From positions 2,357,501 through 2,421,500 of the forward strand of contig NZ_CP115757.1 of assembly GCF_027912675.1 (NCBI RefSeq): DNA of 64,000 nt, in the 5' to 3' direction. The stretch comes from Paracoccus sp. SCSIO 75233. Its GTDB lineage: Bacteria > Pseudomonadota > Alphaproteobacteria > Rhodobacterales > Rhodobacteraceae. A program made the position numbers and the translations under genes. The notes under the pieces are model-generated. The model saw only the letters and a list, made by a program, of their open reading frames with translations, searched no databases and was not told the origin of the DNA. Position 1 is the stretch's first letter. Each line of letters starts with the position of its first letter. This document shows, piece by piece, positions 7,398 through 17,364 of the stretch.

Positions 7398-8369
7398 CTA
7401 ACTCGGCGTCACGCCGCGTATCCTCTCCGATCTTCGCCGCAGCAATTCGACCGTTGTTAGCAGCGCGATGGAGAACAGCACCAGCAATGTCGCCACGGCA
7501 AGGATTGCGGGGGAGATTTGTTCGCGGATGCCGGTCCACATCTGGCGCGGGACGGTCTGCTGCTCCGGGCCGGCGATGAACAGGACTACGACCACCTCGT
7601 CAAAGGAGGTGACAAAGGCGAAGAGCGCGCCGGAAATGATGCCGGGCAGGATCAGCGGCATGGTGATCTTGAAAAATGTCCGGCGCGGACCCGCGCCGAG
7701 CGAGGCGGCGGCGCGGTTCAGCGACTGGTCGAAACCGATCAGCGTCGCGGTCACCGTGATGATGACGAAGGGAATGCCCAGCGTGGCATGGGCAAGGATC
7801 ACGCCCAGATAGGTGTTCGCGACACAACCGCTATTGGACAGAAACACCCCGAACAGCCGATAGGCCCATGAACCCTGCGGGACGCAGGCCGATGAATAAA
7901 AGAAGAACAACCCCGTTGCCGTGATGATCAGCGGCACAATCATCGGGGAAATCAGCGTCGCCATGATGATCCGGCGGAACGGCATTTCCGGACGCGAGAG
8001 GCCAAGTGCTGCAAGCGTCCCCAGCACCGTCGCCAGCAGGGTCGAGCAGATCCCGATGATGATCGAGTTCTTCGCCGCATTCACCCATTTCGCATTGGCC
8101 CACATATCCGCAAGCCAGGACGCATCGCGCGGCGCTTCGGGTTGGCCCATGCCGAAGGTCATCAGCTCGTCATACCATTGCAGTGAATAGCCTTCCGGGC
8201 GGAATTCCAGCATGGCGTCGGTGAAGGTGAAATAGGGCTCGGCGTTGAAGCTCAGCGGGATGATGATGATGATCGGCGCGATCAGGAAGAAGAAGATCAA
8301 CCCGCAGATCACCAGATAACTCCAGTGCCAGATCCGCTCCAGCGGCGATGCGTAGCTCGGTAGCGCCAT
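7398..8369 (-). CDS. ABC transporter permease, PotC type
   Basis: Inner-membrane permease of 323 residues of the spermidine/putrescine (PotC) group. It has six predicted helices with a periplasmic insertion after the first (about residues 45-95). The EAA-type cytoplasmic loop that contacts the ATPase is AAASLGAGPRRTFFKITMPLILPGI. It starts 3 bp after the upstream permease gene and is the last gene of the four-gene operon. The family handles polyamines and some other small cations or organic acids; the substrate here is not fixed by sequence. At 323 residues it is longer than E. coli PotC (264). Confidence 0.9.
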   Translation of the reverse strand: MALPSYASPLERIWHWSYLVICGLIFFFLIAPIIIIIPLSFNAEPYFTFTDAMLEFRPEGYSLQWYDELMTFGMGQPEAPRDASWLADMWANAKWVNAAKNSIIIGICSTLLATVLGTLAALGLSRPEMPFRRIIMATLISPMIVPLIITATGLFFFYSSACVPQGSWAYRLFGVFLSNSGCVANTYLGVILAHATLGIPFVIITVTATLIGFDQSLNRAAASLGAGPRRTFFKITMPLILPGIISGALFAFVTSFDEVVVVLFIAGPEQQTVPRQMWTGIREQISPAILAVATLLVLFSIALLTTVELLRRRSERIRGVTPS

Positions 8370-8372
8370 GAT

Positions 8373-9671
8373 CTATCCCAGTTTCAGATTGTCGATGCCG
8401 ACCAGCCGGTCATATATCCAGTAGAGGATCAGCACCCCACCCAGCAGGATCGCGGCAAGGGCTGCCGCCATCGACCAGTTGAGCGTGCCGGTCATATGCT
8501 CGGCGATCATGTTGGAAATAAGCTGGCCCGACGAGCCGCCGACAAGCGCCGGGGTGATGTAGTAACCGACCGCGAGAATGAAGACGAGCAGCGCCCCAGC
8601 CCCCAGACCCGGCAAGGTCTGCGGGAAATAGACCCGGCGGAACGCGGTCCAGCTGGTCGCCCCGAGGCTGCGCGCGGCGCGGACATAGGACGGGTTGATC
8701 GTGCGCATCACCGAATAGAGCGGCAGGATCATGAACGGCAGCAGGATATGGGTCATCGCGATGATCGTGCCCATCTGGTTGTAGATCATCTGCAACCGCC
8801 CCTGATCGTCGATCACGCCCAGCCAGACAAGGATGTCGTTCACCACGCCCTGTTGTTGCAGCAGCACCATCCACGATGTCGTCCGCACCAGAAGCGAGGT
8901 CCAGAACGGCAACAGCACCAGGATCATCAGCAGGTTCGACCGGCGCATCGGCAGCGTCGCCAGCAAATGCGCAACCGGGAACCCCAGCAAAAATGTCAGC
9001 CCGGTGATCAGCGCCGACAGCCAGAGCGTGCGCAGGAACAGCATGATATAGACGCGGCGATGTTCCTCCACCTGCACGATCTTGCCCTCGGCATTGCGCG
9101 TCCGGTCGATGGAGGCGAGGTAGAACCCATCCGTATAGGGGGTGGAGACATTGCGCATCGCGCCCCAAAGCTCCGGGTCGCCCCAATCGTCATTGATCCC
9201 TAGCAGGGCCTCGCGATAGGGCGGCTCAATCCCGCGCCGGACCTGACGCCCGGTGGAGGTGAAGAGCGAGCGCGTGCCGGACATCTCATAGTTGATCCGT
9301 GTGCCGACGACGCCAATCGTCCGCGCCTCGGCCGAAGCCAGAAGATCGGCAGAAAGGGCGGCATAGGCATCTTCGCCCGGATCGGTGCCGACGGGGTTTT
9401 CCGCAAACCACGCCGAGATCTGCGGCATATTGGCGGAGAAGCCGTCATTATGGACCGAGCGATACAGCATCTGCCCGATCGGAATGATGAAGGTGATGAC
9501 GATAAACGCCAACAGCGGGGCGACCAGAAAAAACGCCCGCCGTCGCGCCGCGCGGGAGCTGCGGGCCAAAGCGCGGTCCAGCCGCTGACCGTCGGCGGTG
9601 CGCAGAACACCGTCATCCAGCCCGCCCGCCTTTGCCGCTATGGCTGCATGTGGATCAAGTGCAGTCGCCAT
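8373..9671 (-). CDS. ABC transporter permease, PotB type, with large periplasmic insertion
   Basis: The first permease of the operon, 432 residues from ATG 9671, preceded by AAGGATGACGAC; a GTG at 9698 is possible but has no such site. Helix 1 (about 47-68) is followed by some 150 periplasmic residues before helix 2 (about 200), far more than in E. coli PotB (about 280 residues in all). The ATPase-contact loop is AARSLGATSWTAFRRVYFPQTLPG. Partner permease and ATPase are encoded beside it. The insertion may help dock the binding protein. Confidence 0.9.
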   Translation of the reverse strand: MATALDPHAAIAAKAGGLDDGVLRTADGQRLDRALARSSRAARRRAFFLVAPLLAFIVITFIIPIGQMLYRSVHNDGFSANMPQISAWFAENPVGTDPGEDAYAALSADLLASAEARTIGVVGTRINYEMSGTRSLFTSTGRQVRRGIEPPYREALLGINDDWGDPELWGAMRNVSTPYTDGFYLASIDRTRNAEGKIVQVEEHRRVYIMLFLRTLWLSALITGLTFLLGFPVAHLLATLPMRRSNLLMILVLLPFWTSLLVRTTSWMVLLQQQGVVNDILVWLGVIDDQGRLQMIYNQMGTIIAMTHILLPFMILPLYSVMRTINPSYVRAARSLGATSWTAFRRVYFPQTLPGLGAGALLVFILAVGYYITPALVGGSSGQLISNMIAEHMTGTLNWSMAAALAAILLGGVLILYWIYDRLVGIDNLKLG

Positions 9672-9723
9672 GTCGTCATCCTTCAGGCGCCCGGCCACGC
9701 GAATGCGCAGCCGGGCAAGTCAA

Positions 9724-10797
9724 TCAGCCTGCCAGCCAGGCATTGAAACGCTCGTTCAGTTCCGAATCGTAGTCGACCCAGAAATCGAGGTTGGAACCAA
9801 GCGCATTGGTCATGTTCTCCTCATAGGTCGGCAGGTTCGGACCCATCGGCTCGTCGCCGCCTTCCATATTGCCGACAAGCGCTGCGGCGGAGACGCGGGG
9901 CGGGCCGTAGCTGATGAACTCAGCCGCACGGGCCTGATTGGCCGGCGCGGTCGAGAACGCGATGAACTGCATCGCCTCATCCATGTTCGGCGCGCCTTTC
10001 GGGACGACCCAGCCTTCCATCTCGTAGATCTGGCCGTCCCAGACGATGTTGAACGGCTTGTCGTCCTGTTGCACGGCGTTGAAGATCCGGCCGTTGAACG
10101 CATAGGCCATCGAGACCTCGCCATCGGCCAGAAGCTGCGGCGGCTGTGCGCCGGCTTCCCACCAGATCACGTCGTCCTTGATGCTGTCGAGCTTGGCGAA
10201 CGCCTTGTCGACGCCTTCCGGCGTCGCCAGCACGTCATAGACCTCAGCCGCCGGCACACCGTCCGCCATCAGCGCGAATTCGAGATTGAACTTCGCACCC
10301 TTGCGCATGGTACGCTTGCCCGGGAACTGCTCCAGATCGAAGAAATCCGCCGGAGTAGAGGGCTTGGCATCGGCGAATTGCGAATCGTCGTAGGCCATGA
10401 CCATCGAATAGACATCGGTGCCGACGAAGCAGTCCGTCACGCCGCCCTCGATATAGTCGTCAATCGCGGCGGTGCCGTCTTCTGCCGCTTCCAGCTTGGA
10501 GGCGTCGATTTCTTCCAGCAGACCTTCATCGCACAGACGCACGGCATCGGCATATTCGACCGAGGCCACGTCGGAGGTGACGTTGCCCGCCTCCACCATC
10601 GCCTTGATCGGGGTCGCCGGGTTGTCGGCGTCGGCAATATTGACCGCAACGCCGGTTTCAGCGGTGAAGGGCTTCGCATAGGCTTCCAGATGCGAGTTGC
10701 CGTAAGCGCCGCCCCAGGTCAGCAGGTTCACCTCTTGCGCGGATGCGGAAAAGGCCATGCCGCAGAGAGCAGTGGTCAGGATCAGGGTATTTTTCAT
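9724..10797 (-). CDS. Periplasmic binding protein of polyamine-type ABC transporter
   Basis: Extracellular solute-binding protein of 357 residues from ATG 10797, with GGGAGA 7 bases upstream. Residues 1-20 form a signal peptide ending AFSASA-Q. The mature part opens VNLLTWGGAYGNSHLEAYAKPF, the usual first strand of the PotD/PotF group, and the hinge block WWEAGAQPPQLLADGEVSMAYAFNGR is typical. It delivers the substrate to the two adjacent permeases. It is the second gene of the operon. Putrescine or spermidine is the family's usual ligand, but close relatives bind other compounds. Confidence 0.9.
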   Translation of the reverse strand: MKNTLILTTALCGMAFSASAQEVNLLTWGGAYGNSHLEAYAKPFTAETGVAVNIADADNPATPIKAMVEAGNVTSDVASVEYADAVRLCDEGLLEEIDASKLEAAEDGTAAIDDYIEGGVTDCFVGTDVYSMVMAYDDSQFADAKPSTPADFFDLEQFPGKRTMRKGAKFNLEFALMADGVPAAEVYDVLATPEGVDKAFAKLDSIKDDVIWWEAGAQPPQLLADGEVSMAYAFNGRIFNAVQQDDKPFNIVWDGQIYEMEGWVVPKGAPNMDEAMQFIAFSTAPANQARAAEFISYGPPRVSAAALVGNMEGGDEPMGPNLPTYEENMTNALGSNLDFWVDYDSELNERFNAWLAG

Positions 10798-10901
10798 CGA
10801 AATCTCCCGTTTGATTTGATTGGCGCATTGGCCGTTATCGTTGGACGCGGGATTGCGCCGGGTCGTCATTGGCGCGGCAAGCGCGCCGGGGCCGGTCCCT
10901 G

Positions 10902-12005
10902 TCAGACCGGATCGAGCGCGCGGGCATCCTGCGGATGCCAGCCGACGCGGATATGTTCGCCGGGGGACAGCTTCGTCTGGCCCAGCGTATTGCGAAATTT
11001 CATGACGAAATCGTCCTGCCCGGCAACCTTGAGCCGCGCACGGAGGATATCGCCCATATAGACCACCTCCATCACCTCGGCGTCGATGGTGTGCTGGGCA
11101 TCCGACATCATGTCGGGCTTGAACTCCACCCGTTCGGGCCGGATGGACACGGTCGTGGGTTGACCGACCTCGCGAATATTGACCGCGGTTGCATCGATCA
11201 GCTCTCCGTTCCACAGTTTCACGGTCGCCTGATCGCCGTCGAGGCTGGAAATCGTTCCGCCGAGCGCGTTGTTTTCGCCGATAAACCCGGCAACGAAGCT
11301 GTTTTCCGGCCGCTCATACAGATCGGCGGGCCGGGCAAGCTGCTGGATGCGGCCATCGTTGAACACGGCGATCCGGTCGGACATTGTCAGCGCCTCGGTC
11401 TGGTCATGGGTCACATAGACCACCGTGATGCCGAGCCGTTCGTGAAGCGCCTTGATCTCGAACTGCATATGCTCGCGCAGTTGCTTGTCGAGCGCGCCGA
11501 GCGGTTCATCCATCAGCACAAGCTGCGGATCGAAGACAAGCGCGCGGGCCAGTGCAATCCGCTGCTGCTGCCCGCCCGAAAGCTGCGCCGGACGGCGATT
11601 AGCAAAGCCGCCCATCTGCACCATGTCGAGCGCGCGGGTGATCCGTTCTTCCCGCTCCGCCTTTGTCATCTGGCGGACTTCAAGCGGGAAAGCGAGATTT
11701 TCGCCGACGGTCATATGCGGAAACAGCGCATAGCTCTGGAAAACCATGCCGATGCCGCGCTTATGGGGCGGGACATTGTTGATATTCTGCCCGTCGAGGC
11801 GGATTTCACCATGCGTCGCCGTCTCGAACCCCGCCAGCATCATCAGGCAGGTGGTCTTGCCCGAACCGGACGGCCCGAGCATGGTCAGGAACTCGCCCCG
11901 CCCGATGGTGAGATTGAGGTCTTTGACGACAAGTATCTGTCCGTCATAGCTTTTCTGCACATGATCGAAGACGACGAAATCGTCGTCGTGGGTCGTGGTC
12001 GTCAA
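10902..12005 (-). CDS. ABC transporter ATP-binding protein, PotA type
   Basis: ATPase of the importer, 367 residues. Walker A is GPSGSGKTT, the signature is [15 protein letters not shown], Walker B is [12 protein letters not shown], and the H-loop is VTHDQ. A C-terminal TOBE domain (about 285-360) is present. I chose TTG 12005 because AGGGGA lies 7 bases before it; extending upstream only adds low-complexity sequence, and the next internal ATG lies inside the nucleotide-binding domain. It is the first gene of the operon, divergent from tRNA-Leu. Confidence 0.93.
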   Translation of the reverse strand: MTTTTHDDDFVVFDHVQKSYDGQILVVKDLNLTIGRGEFLTMLGPSGSGKTTCLMMLAGFETATHGEIRLDGQNINNVPPHKRGIGMVFQSYALFPHMTVGENLAFPLEVRQMTKAEREERITRALDMVQMGGFANRRPAQLSGGQQQRIALARALVFDPQLVLMDEPLGALDKQLREHMQFEIKALHERLGITVVYVTHDQTEALTMSDRIAVFNDGRIQQLARPADLYERPENSFVAGFIGENNALGGTISSLDGDQATVKLWNGELIDATAVNIREVGQPTTVSIRPERVEFKPDMMSDAQHTIDAEVMEVVYMGDILRARLKVAGQDDFVMKFRNTLGQTKLSPGEHIRVGWHPQDARALDPV

Positions 12006-12196
12006 GCGCGGTTCCCCTGTTGTGGTTTGTGGTTCTTGTTCCGCTGAGCGCAGGTTAAGCGGCTGTCGCGCAGGATTGCAACACCGTCCGAAGGCCGATC
12101 CGGTCAGAAATGTCCGATGCGCGTTTCGTGGGCATTTGGATCGAATCCCCCTTTTCAACCGCGCGGATAGTCGTTATCTGCACGCAGTGTCGCGAT

Positions 12197-12283
12197 GCGG
12201 TCGTGGCGGAATTGGTAGACGCGCAGCGTTGAGGTCGCTGTTCCCTAACCGGAGTGGAAGTTCGAGTCTTCTCGACCGCACCA
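12197..12283 (+). tRNA. tRNA-Leu (anticodon GAG)
   Basis: An 87-base class II tRNA including the encoded CCA. The acceptor arm is GCGGTCG (12197-12203) with CGACCGC (12273-12279) and discriminator A. The D arm carries AATTGGTAGA; the anticodon loop is TTGAGGT closed by CAGCG/CGCTG. The long variable arm typical of leucine tRNAs follows, then a GTTCGAGTC T arm. It reads CUC and CUU codons. Confidence 0.96.
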
Positions 12284-12290
12284 GCGAAAC

Positions 12291-12313
12291 CGGCGCCCCA
12301 GAGGCGCCGTTTT
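12291..12313 (+). terminator. Rho-independent terminator after tRNA-Leu
   Basis: Perfect stem CGGCGCC (12291-12297) with GGCGCCG (12303-12309), loop CCAGA, then four T. It starts 8 bases after the tRNA and lies before the lipB ribosome-binding site, so lipB may rely partly on read-through or on its own promoter. Confidence 0.85.
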
Positions 12314-12330
12314 GCTTTCGGAGAGCCGAT

Positions 12331-13026
12331 ATGCCCGATCCTGCCCCGCATTTTGACGCTTCTCAGCCTCTGCCGGACCCGGAATGGCTGATTGCGCCGG
12401 GATTGACCCCCTACGCAGAAGCCGTGGCGGCGATGGAGGCACATGTCGCGGAGATGCATGCAGGCTGCGCGGGCGAACGGATCTGGCTGGTTGAGCATCC
12501 GCCGCTCTACACGGCGGGGACATCTGCCCGGCCCGCGGACCTGCTGGATGCGCGGTTCGAGGTGCATGAGACCGGACGCGGCGGACAATATACCTATCAC
12601 GGACCGGGTCAGCGAATCGTCTATGTCATGCTCGATCTGAACCGGCGTGGGCGCGATGTTCGCCGATTCGTGAAATCGCTGGAAAACTGGGTGATCGACA
12701 CGCTGAACGAGTTCGGCATTCGGGGCGAGATCCGCGAAGGCCGGGTCGGCGTCTGGGTGCCGCGACCGGAGAAGCCGCCGCTCGCCGATGGCTCTGTCCG
12801 GGAAGATAAAATCGCAGCCATCGGGATCAAGCTGCGCCGCTGGATCAGCTTTCACGGCATTTCGATCAATGTCGAACCGGATCTGAGCCATTACAGCGGG
12901 ATCGTGCCCTGTGGAATCACCGGCCACGGCGTCACCAGCCTTGTCGATATGGGCCTGCCGGTGACGATGGAAGACCTCGACACGGCATTGCACCGCAGTT
13001 TTCCGCGCCACTTTGCCGCGCGATAA
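12331..13026 (+). CDS. lipB: Octanoyl-ACP:protein octanoyltransferase
   Basis: LipB moves the octanoyl group from acyl carrier protein to the lipoyl domains of 2-oxoacid dehydrogenases and GcvH, the first step of lipoate synthesis. The protein is 231 residues from ATG 12331, with GGAG 8 bases upstream. Signatures are [27 protein letters not shown], the Lys in [11 protein letters not shown] and the catalytic Cys in [15 protein letters not shown]. The gene lies just after tRNA-Leu and before cycA on the same strand. Confidence 0.96.
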   Translation: MPDPAPHFDASQPLPDPEWLIAPGLTPYAEAVAAMEAHVAEMHAGCAGERIWLVEHPPLYTAGTSARPADLLDARFEVHETGRGGQYTYHGPGQRIVYVMLDLNRRGRDVRRFVKSLENWVIDTLNEFGIRGEIREGRVGVWVPRPEKPPLADGSVREDKIAAIGIKLRRWISFHGISINVEPDLSHYSGIVPCGITGHGVTSLVDMGLPVTMEDLDTALHRSFPRHFAAR

Positions 13027-13030
13027 AGCT

Positions 13031-13059
13031 TTGACTGATGTCATGCGACATTGCACATG
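13031..13059 (+). promoter_or_regulatory. Possible cycA promoter with inverted repeat
   Basis: A -35-like TTGACT (13031-13036) lies about 17 bp before a poor -10 region (CACATG/ACATGA). The spacer holds ATGTC-ATGC-GACAT (13038-13051), a short palindrome that could be an operator. The -10 match is weak, so this is tentative. Confidence 0.35.
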
Positions 13060-13117
13060 AAGATGTTAGCCAGCCTCATGCACTGCCATGCGCAGCGAAC
13101 CCAGAAAGGAATGCAGC

Positions 13118-13594
13118 ATGAAGATCAGCCTCCCAGCCACTCTGGCCCTGCTCGCCCTCGCAACGCCGACGCTCGCCCAGGACGGCGATGCCGCGGCAGG
13201 CGAAAAGGAATTCAACAAATGCAAGGCCTGCCACATGATTCAGGACGATGCAGGCGAAAGCATCGTTAAAGGTGGCCGCACCGGCCCGAACCTGTATGGG
13301 ATCGTCGGACGCAAATTCGCCGCCGTCGAAGACTATAAATATGGCGACGGCATTCTGAAGCTCGCGGAAAGCAATCCCGACGCGGTCTGGGACGTCCATT
13401 CGCTGACGGCCTATATCACCGACCCGACCGGCTATCTCGACGAATATTCGGGCGACGAGAAGGCGCGTTCGAAAATGACCTTCAAGATGACCAAGAATCA
13501 GCCCGATCTGGTCGCCTATCTGCTGAGCGTGTCGCCCGACGCGCCCGAACAGCCCGCCGAGGGCGACGGCAGCCCGCAGGCACCGGCCGAATAA
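13118..13594 (+). CDS. cycA: Cytochrome c550
   Basis: Periplasmic class I cytochrome c of 158 residues that carries electrons from the bc1 complex to the aa3 oxidase and to periplasmic reductases. Residues 1-20 are a signal peptide ending TLA-QDG. The heme motif CKACH is at 35-39, and the region with the methionine ligand reads KMTFKMTKNQ. The blocks GEKEFNKCKACHMIQ and TGPNLYGIVGRK match Paracoccus denitrificans c550 closely as I remember it. An acidic, Pro-rich tail follows the fold. AAGGA lies 7 bases before the ATG. In that species cycA also lies next to the oxidase subunit I gene, as here. Confidence 0.93.
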   Translation: MKISLPATLALLALATPTLAQDGDAAAGEKEFNKCKACHMIQDDAGESIVKGGRTGPNLYGIVGRKFAAVEDYKYGDGILKLAESNPDAVWDVHSLTAYITDPTGYLDEYSGDEKARSKMTFKMTKNQPDLVAYLLSVSPDAPEQPAEGDGSPQAPAE

Positions 13595-13632
13595 AGCCGC
13601 ACCAGCGCGACAGAATGTCGCAAGCATAGCAC

Positions 13633-13668
13633 AGCCCTCCGAAGCATACAGCCTCGGAGGGCTTTTTT
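13633..13668 (+). terminator. Rho-independent terminator of cycA
   Basis: Perfect 10-bp stem AGCCCTCCGA/TCGGAGGGCT with an 11-base loop, followed by a T-run. It separates the cycA and ctaD transcripts. Confidence 0.93.
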
Positions 13669-13708
13669 CAGACAAAAACTACCTTTCAGCGTTAAGTTTC
13701 ATGGCTGA

Positions 13709-15472
<1,764 letters not shown>

Positions 15473-15492
15473 CGGCAACACCCTGACTAACG

Positions 15493-15520
15493 CGGCCCCG
15501 GAGCGATCCGGGGCCGTTTT
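15493..15520 (+). terminator. Rho-independent terminator of ctaD
   Basis: Perfect 10-bp stem CGGCCCCGGA/TCCGGGGCCG, GCGA loop, four T. It begins 20 bases after the ctaD stop. Confidence 0.92.
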
Positions 15521-15588
15521 CATATCAAGCCTCACAATGCAATTGACCCTGATCCTTCGTCACAGCCGCAACCCGACCACGCGATCCC

Positions 15589-16083
15589 ATGCCGTATGAA
15601 TGGCAAGAACGCGATGGCGAACGGCTTCTGCGCGTTTGGCCGCATCGCTCGCTGCCAAGACGCGGTTTTGTCTGGTTCATCGGGGCCACAGCGGTATTAC
15701 TGACACTTCCCCTGCTCGCCGTGCTGGGCAGTTCGGTGCTGTGGGGTTTGCTGCCATTCATGCTGGCCGCAATCGCCGGCATATGGTGGGCGCTCCAGCA
15801 CAGCTATCGCAGCGGCAGGACGCTGGAAAAGCTGAGCATCACGAGCGACCGAATCACCCTGACACGCAGCGACCCCGGACGCCCAGATCGGGAATGGTCC
15901 GCCAACCCCTACTGGATCCGCGCCGAGATCAGGCCCGGACCGGTAGAGAAATATCTGGTCCTGACCGGAGATCACGAATCAGGAAGAACGATAGAACTGG
16001 GCGCATTCCTCACACCAGAGGAGCGCGCCCAGCTTGAGGGAGAGGTCAATCGCGCCCTCGCGGCCTCCCGACGTCAGGACTGA
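15589..16083 (+). CDS. DUF2244 domain membrane protein
   Basis: A 164-residue protein with a short N-terminal strand region (RLLRVWPHRSLPRRGF), two closely spaced membrane helices (about 26-70) and a C-terminal cytoplasmic beta-rich domain. The order and the block NPYWIRAEI fit DUF2244, a family of unknown function often found near oxidase genes in alphaproteobacteria. Its position behind ctaD suggests a link to respiration, which is inference. The last 10 bp overlap the convergent cytochrome b561 gene. Confidence 0.8.
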   Translation: MPYEWQERDGERLLRVWPHRSLPRRGFVWFIGATAVLLTLPLLAVLGSSVLWGLLPFMLAAIAGIWWALQHSYRSGRTLEKLSITSDRITLTRSDPGRPDREWSANPYWIRAEIRPGPVEKYLVLTGDHESGRTIELGAFLTPEERAQLEGEVNRALAASRRQD

Positions 16084-16622
16084 CCGGCCATCTTCGTCAG
16101 CGTCCGGTCCTTCAGCACAATGCCGTGGAAAAGCGCCATCGCGACGTGACCGGCGATCAGCAACGCCATCACCCAGCCCATTTCCCCATGCAGGTTCCCG
16201 GCATTGGAGAGGACCGCGACCTCCTGCCCCTCGGGACGACCTGCGAACAACTCAATCCCCCACACTGTGAAGGGCCGGGTGCCGCCAAAGGCCCGCAGAA
16301 CCGCCACAGTCGGCACGAAGAGCATCAGCAGATAAAGTGCCAGATGTCCGAGTTTCGCCGCCGTTCCCAGCAGCCCGGCCTCGTGTACCGGTCGACGGTC
16401 ACGATTCGCGAAAACCCAGATCACCCGCAGCCAGACCAGAATGAACACGGTGAACCCGACGCTTGCGTGGGTTCCCACCATGAATGACGCCAGTTCGGAT
16501 TCGCGGCCAAGCGCATTCTTCACCGCCATGCTGACCAGCTGCCAGATGATCAGGACCGCGATGGACCAATGAAAGAAGCGTGTGACTGCGCCGTAGCGGT
16601 CAGGGCTATCCATGATCTGCAT
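16074..16622 (-). CDS. Cytochrome b561 family protein
   Basis: Diheme membrane cytochrome b of about 182 residues with four predicted helices. Likely heme-ligand histidines lie in RFFHWSIAV, GTHASVGF, LGHLALY and AGHVAMALFHG. The family (YodB/CybB type) passes electrons between the quinone pool and other carriers. ATG 16622 has GAGG 8 bases upstream; ATG 16613 is the alternative. No partner protein such as YceI is encoded nearby, so its electron partner is unknown. Confidence 0.87.
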   Translation of the reverse strand: MQIMDSPDRYGAVTRFFHWSIAVLIIWQLVSMAVKNALGRESELASFMVGTHASVGFTVFILVWLRVIWVFANRDRRPVHEAGLLGTAAKLGHLALYLLMLFVPTVAVLRAFGGTRPFTVWGIELFAGRPEGQEVAVLSNAGNLHGEMGWVMALLIAGHVAMALFHGIVLKDRTLTKMAGQS

Positions 16623-16716
16623 ATCAATTACCTCAATGAAAAGTAGGTTGCCTGTCGTTTGTAGCTGCGCCCTACAGCACCAAGCCCAAACAGAAACCAA
16701 ACAAACGCGCGAGGAC

Positions 16717-16743
16717 AAAAAGGCCCGGTCAAAAGACCGGGCC
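16717..16743 (-). terminator. Rho-independent terminator of the yqeY-like gene
   Basis: Minus-strand stem GGCCCGGTC/GACCGGGCC, TTTT loop, five T. It separates the YqeY gene from the cytochrome b561 gene. Confidence 0.9.
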
Positions 16744-16773
16744 GCGTAAATCGGATCGGTGGAGCGGCGGAAA

Positions 16774-17235
16774 TCAGAGCAGCCGCTCTTTCACCTTCTG
16801 GCCGACAGATCCGAAATCCATCTGCCCGGCATAGCGCGTTTTCAACTCGCCCATGACCCGGCCCATGTCGCGCACCGAATCCGCGCCAAGCTCTGCCAGA
16901 ACGGCGTCGATAGCGGCACGGGTTTCGTCTTCGCTCATCTGGCGCGGCATGAATTCTTCGATCACCGCGATTTCAGCGTTTTCCTTTTCGGCAAGCTCCA
17001 ACCGCCCGCCCTCTTCATAGGACCGGGCCGATTCCTGACGCTGCTTGACCATCTTGGCAAGGATCGCGATCAGTTCGGCATCGCTGAGCCCCTTGCCCTC
17101 GCCTTCGCCGGTCCGCGCCGCGATCTCCCGGTCCTTGACGGCGGCAGAAATCAGCCGCAGCGTCGAAAGGCGCAGCTGATCCTTGGCCCTCATGGCATCT
17201 TTCGTTGCAGTCTGAATCTTCGTCTTAAGGTCCAT
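16774..17235 (-). CDS. GatB/YqeY domain protein
   Basis: A 153-residue all-helical protein equal to the tail domain of GatB, the tRNA-dependent amidotransferase subunit. It opens MDLKTKIQTATKDAMRAKDQLRLSTLRLISAA, with the KxKD and TLRLI blocks of YqeY. The family probably binds tRNA, but its role when free-standing is not established. It is divergent from carA, an arrangement common in this family of bacteria. Confidence 0.9.
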   Translation of the reverse strand: MDLKTKIQTATKDAMRAKDQLRLSTLRLISAAVKDREIAARTGEGEGKGLSDAELIAILAKMVKQRQESARSYEEGGRLELAEKENAEIAVIEEFMPRQMSEDETRAAIDAVLAELGADSVRDMGRVMGELKTRYAGQMDFGSVGQKVKERLL

Positions 17236-17305
17236 GATCGTCCCCAGATTTGCCTAAGCGCCATCAAATAGGTGCGGTTTCAGTCCGTATCAAGTCCGCC
17301 GTCGC

Positions 17306-17334
17306 TTGACCACGCAGCGCCGCTTCACTAGGTT
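17306..17334 (+). promoter_or_regulatory. Sigma-70-type promoter of carA
   Basis: TTGACC (17306-17311), 17-bp spacer, TAGGTT (17329-17334). Transcription would start about 25 bases before the carA ATG, leaving a short leader. Confidence 0.6.
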
Positions 17335-17364
17335 CCGCGCGATTACCAGATCAGGAGCCCCGCC

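Noticed and set aside
10798..11214. N-terminal extension of the binding protein
   Set aside because: It would overlap the ATPase gene and hide a normal signal peptide beginning at 10797 behind GGGAGA.
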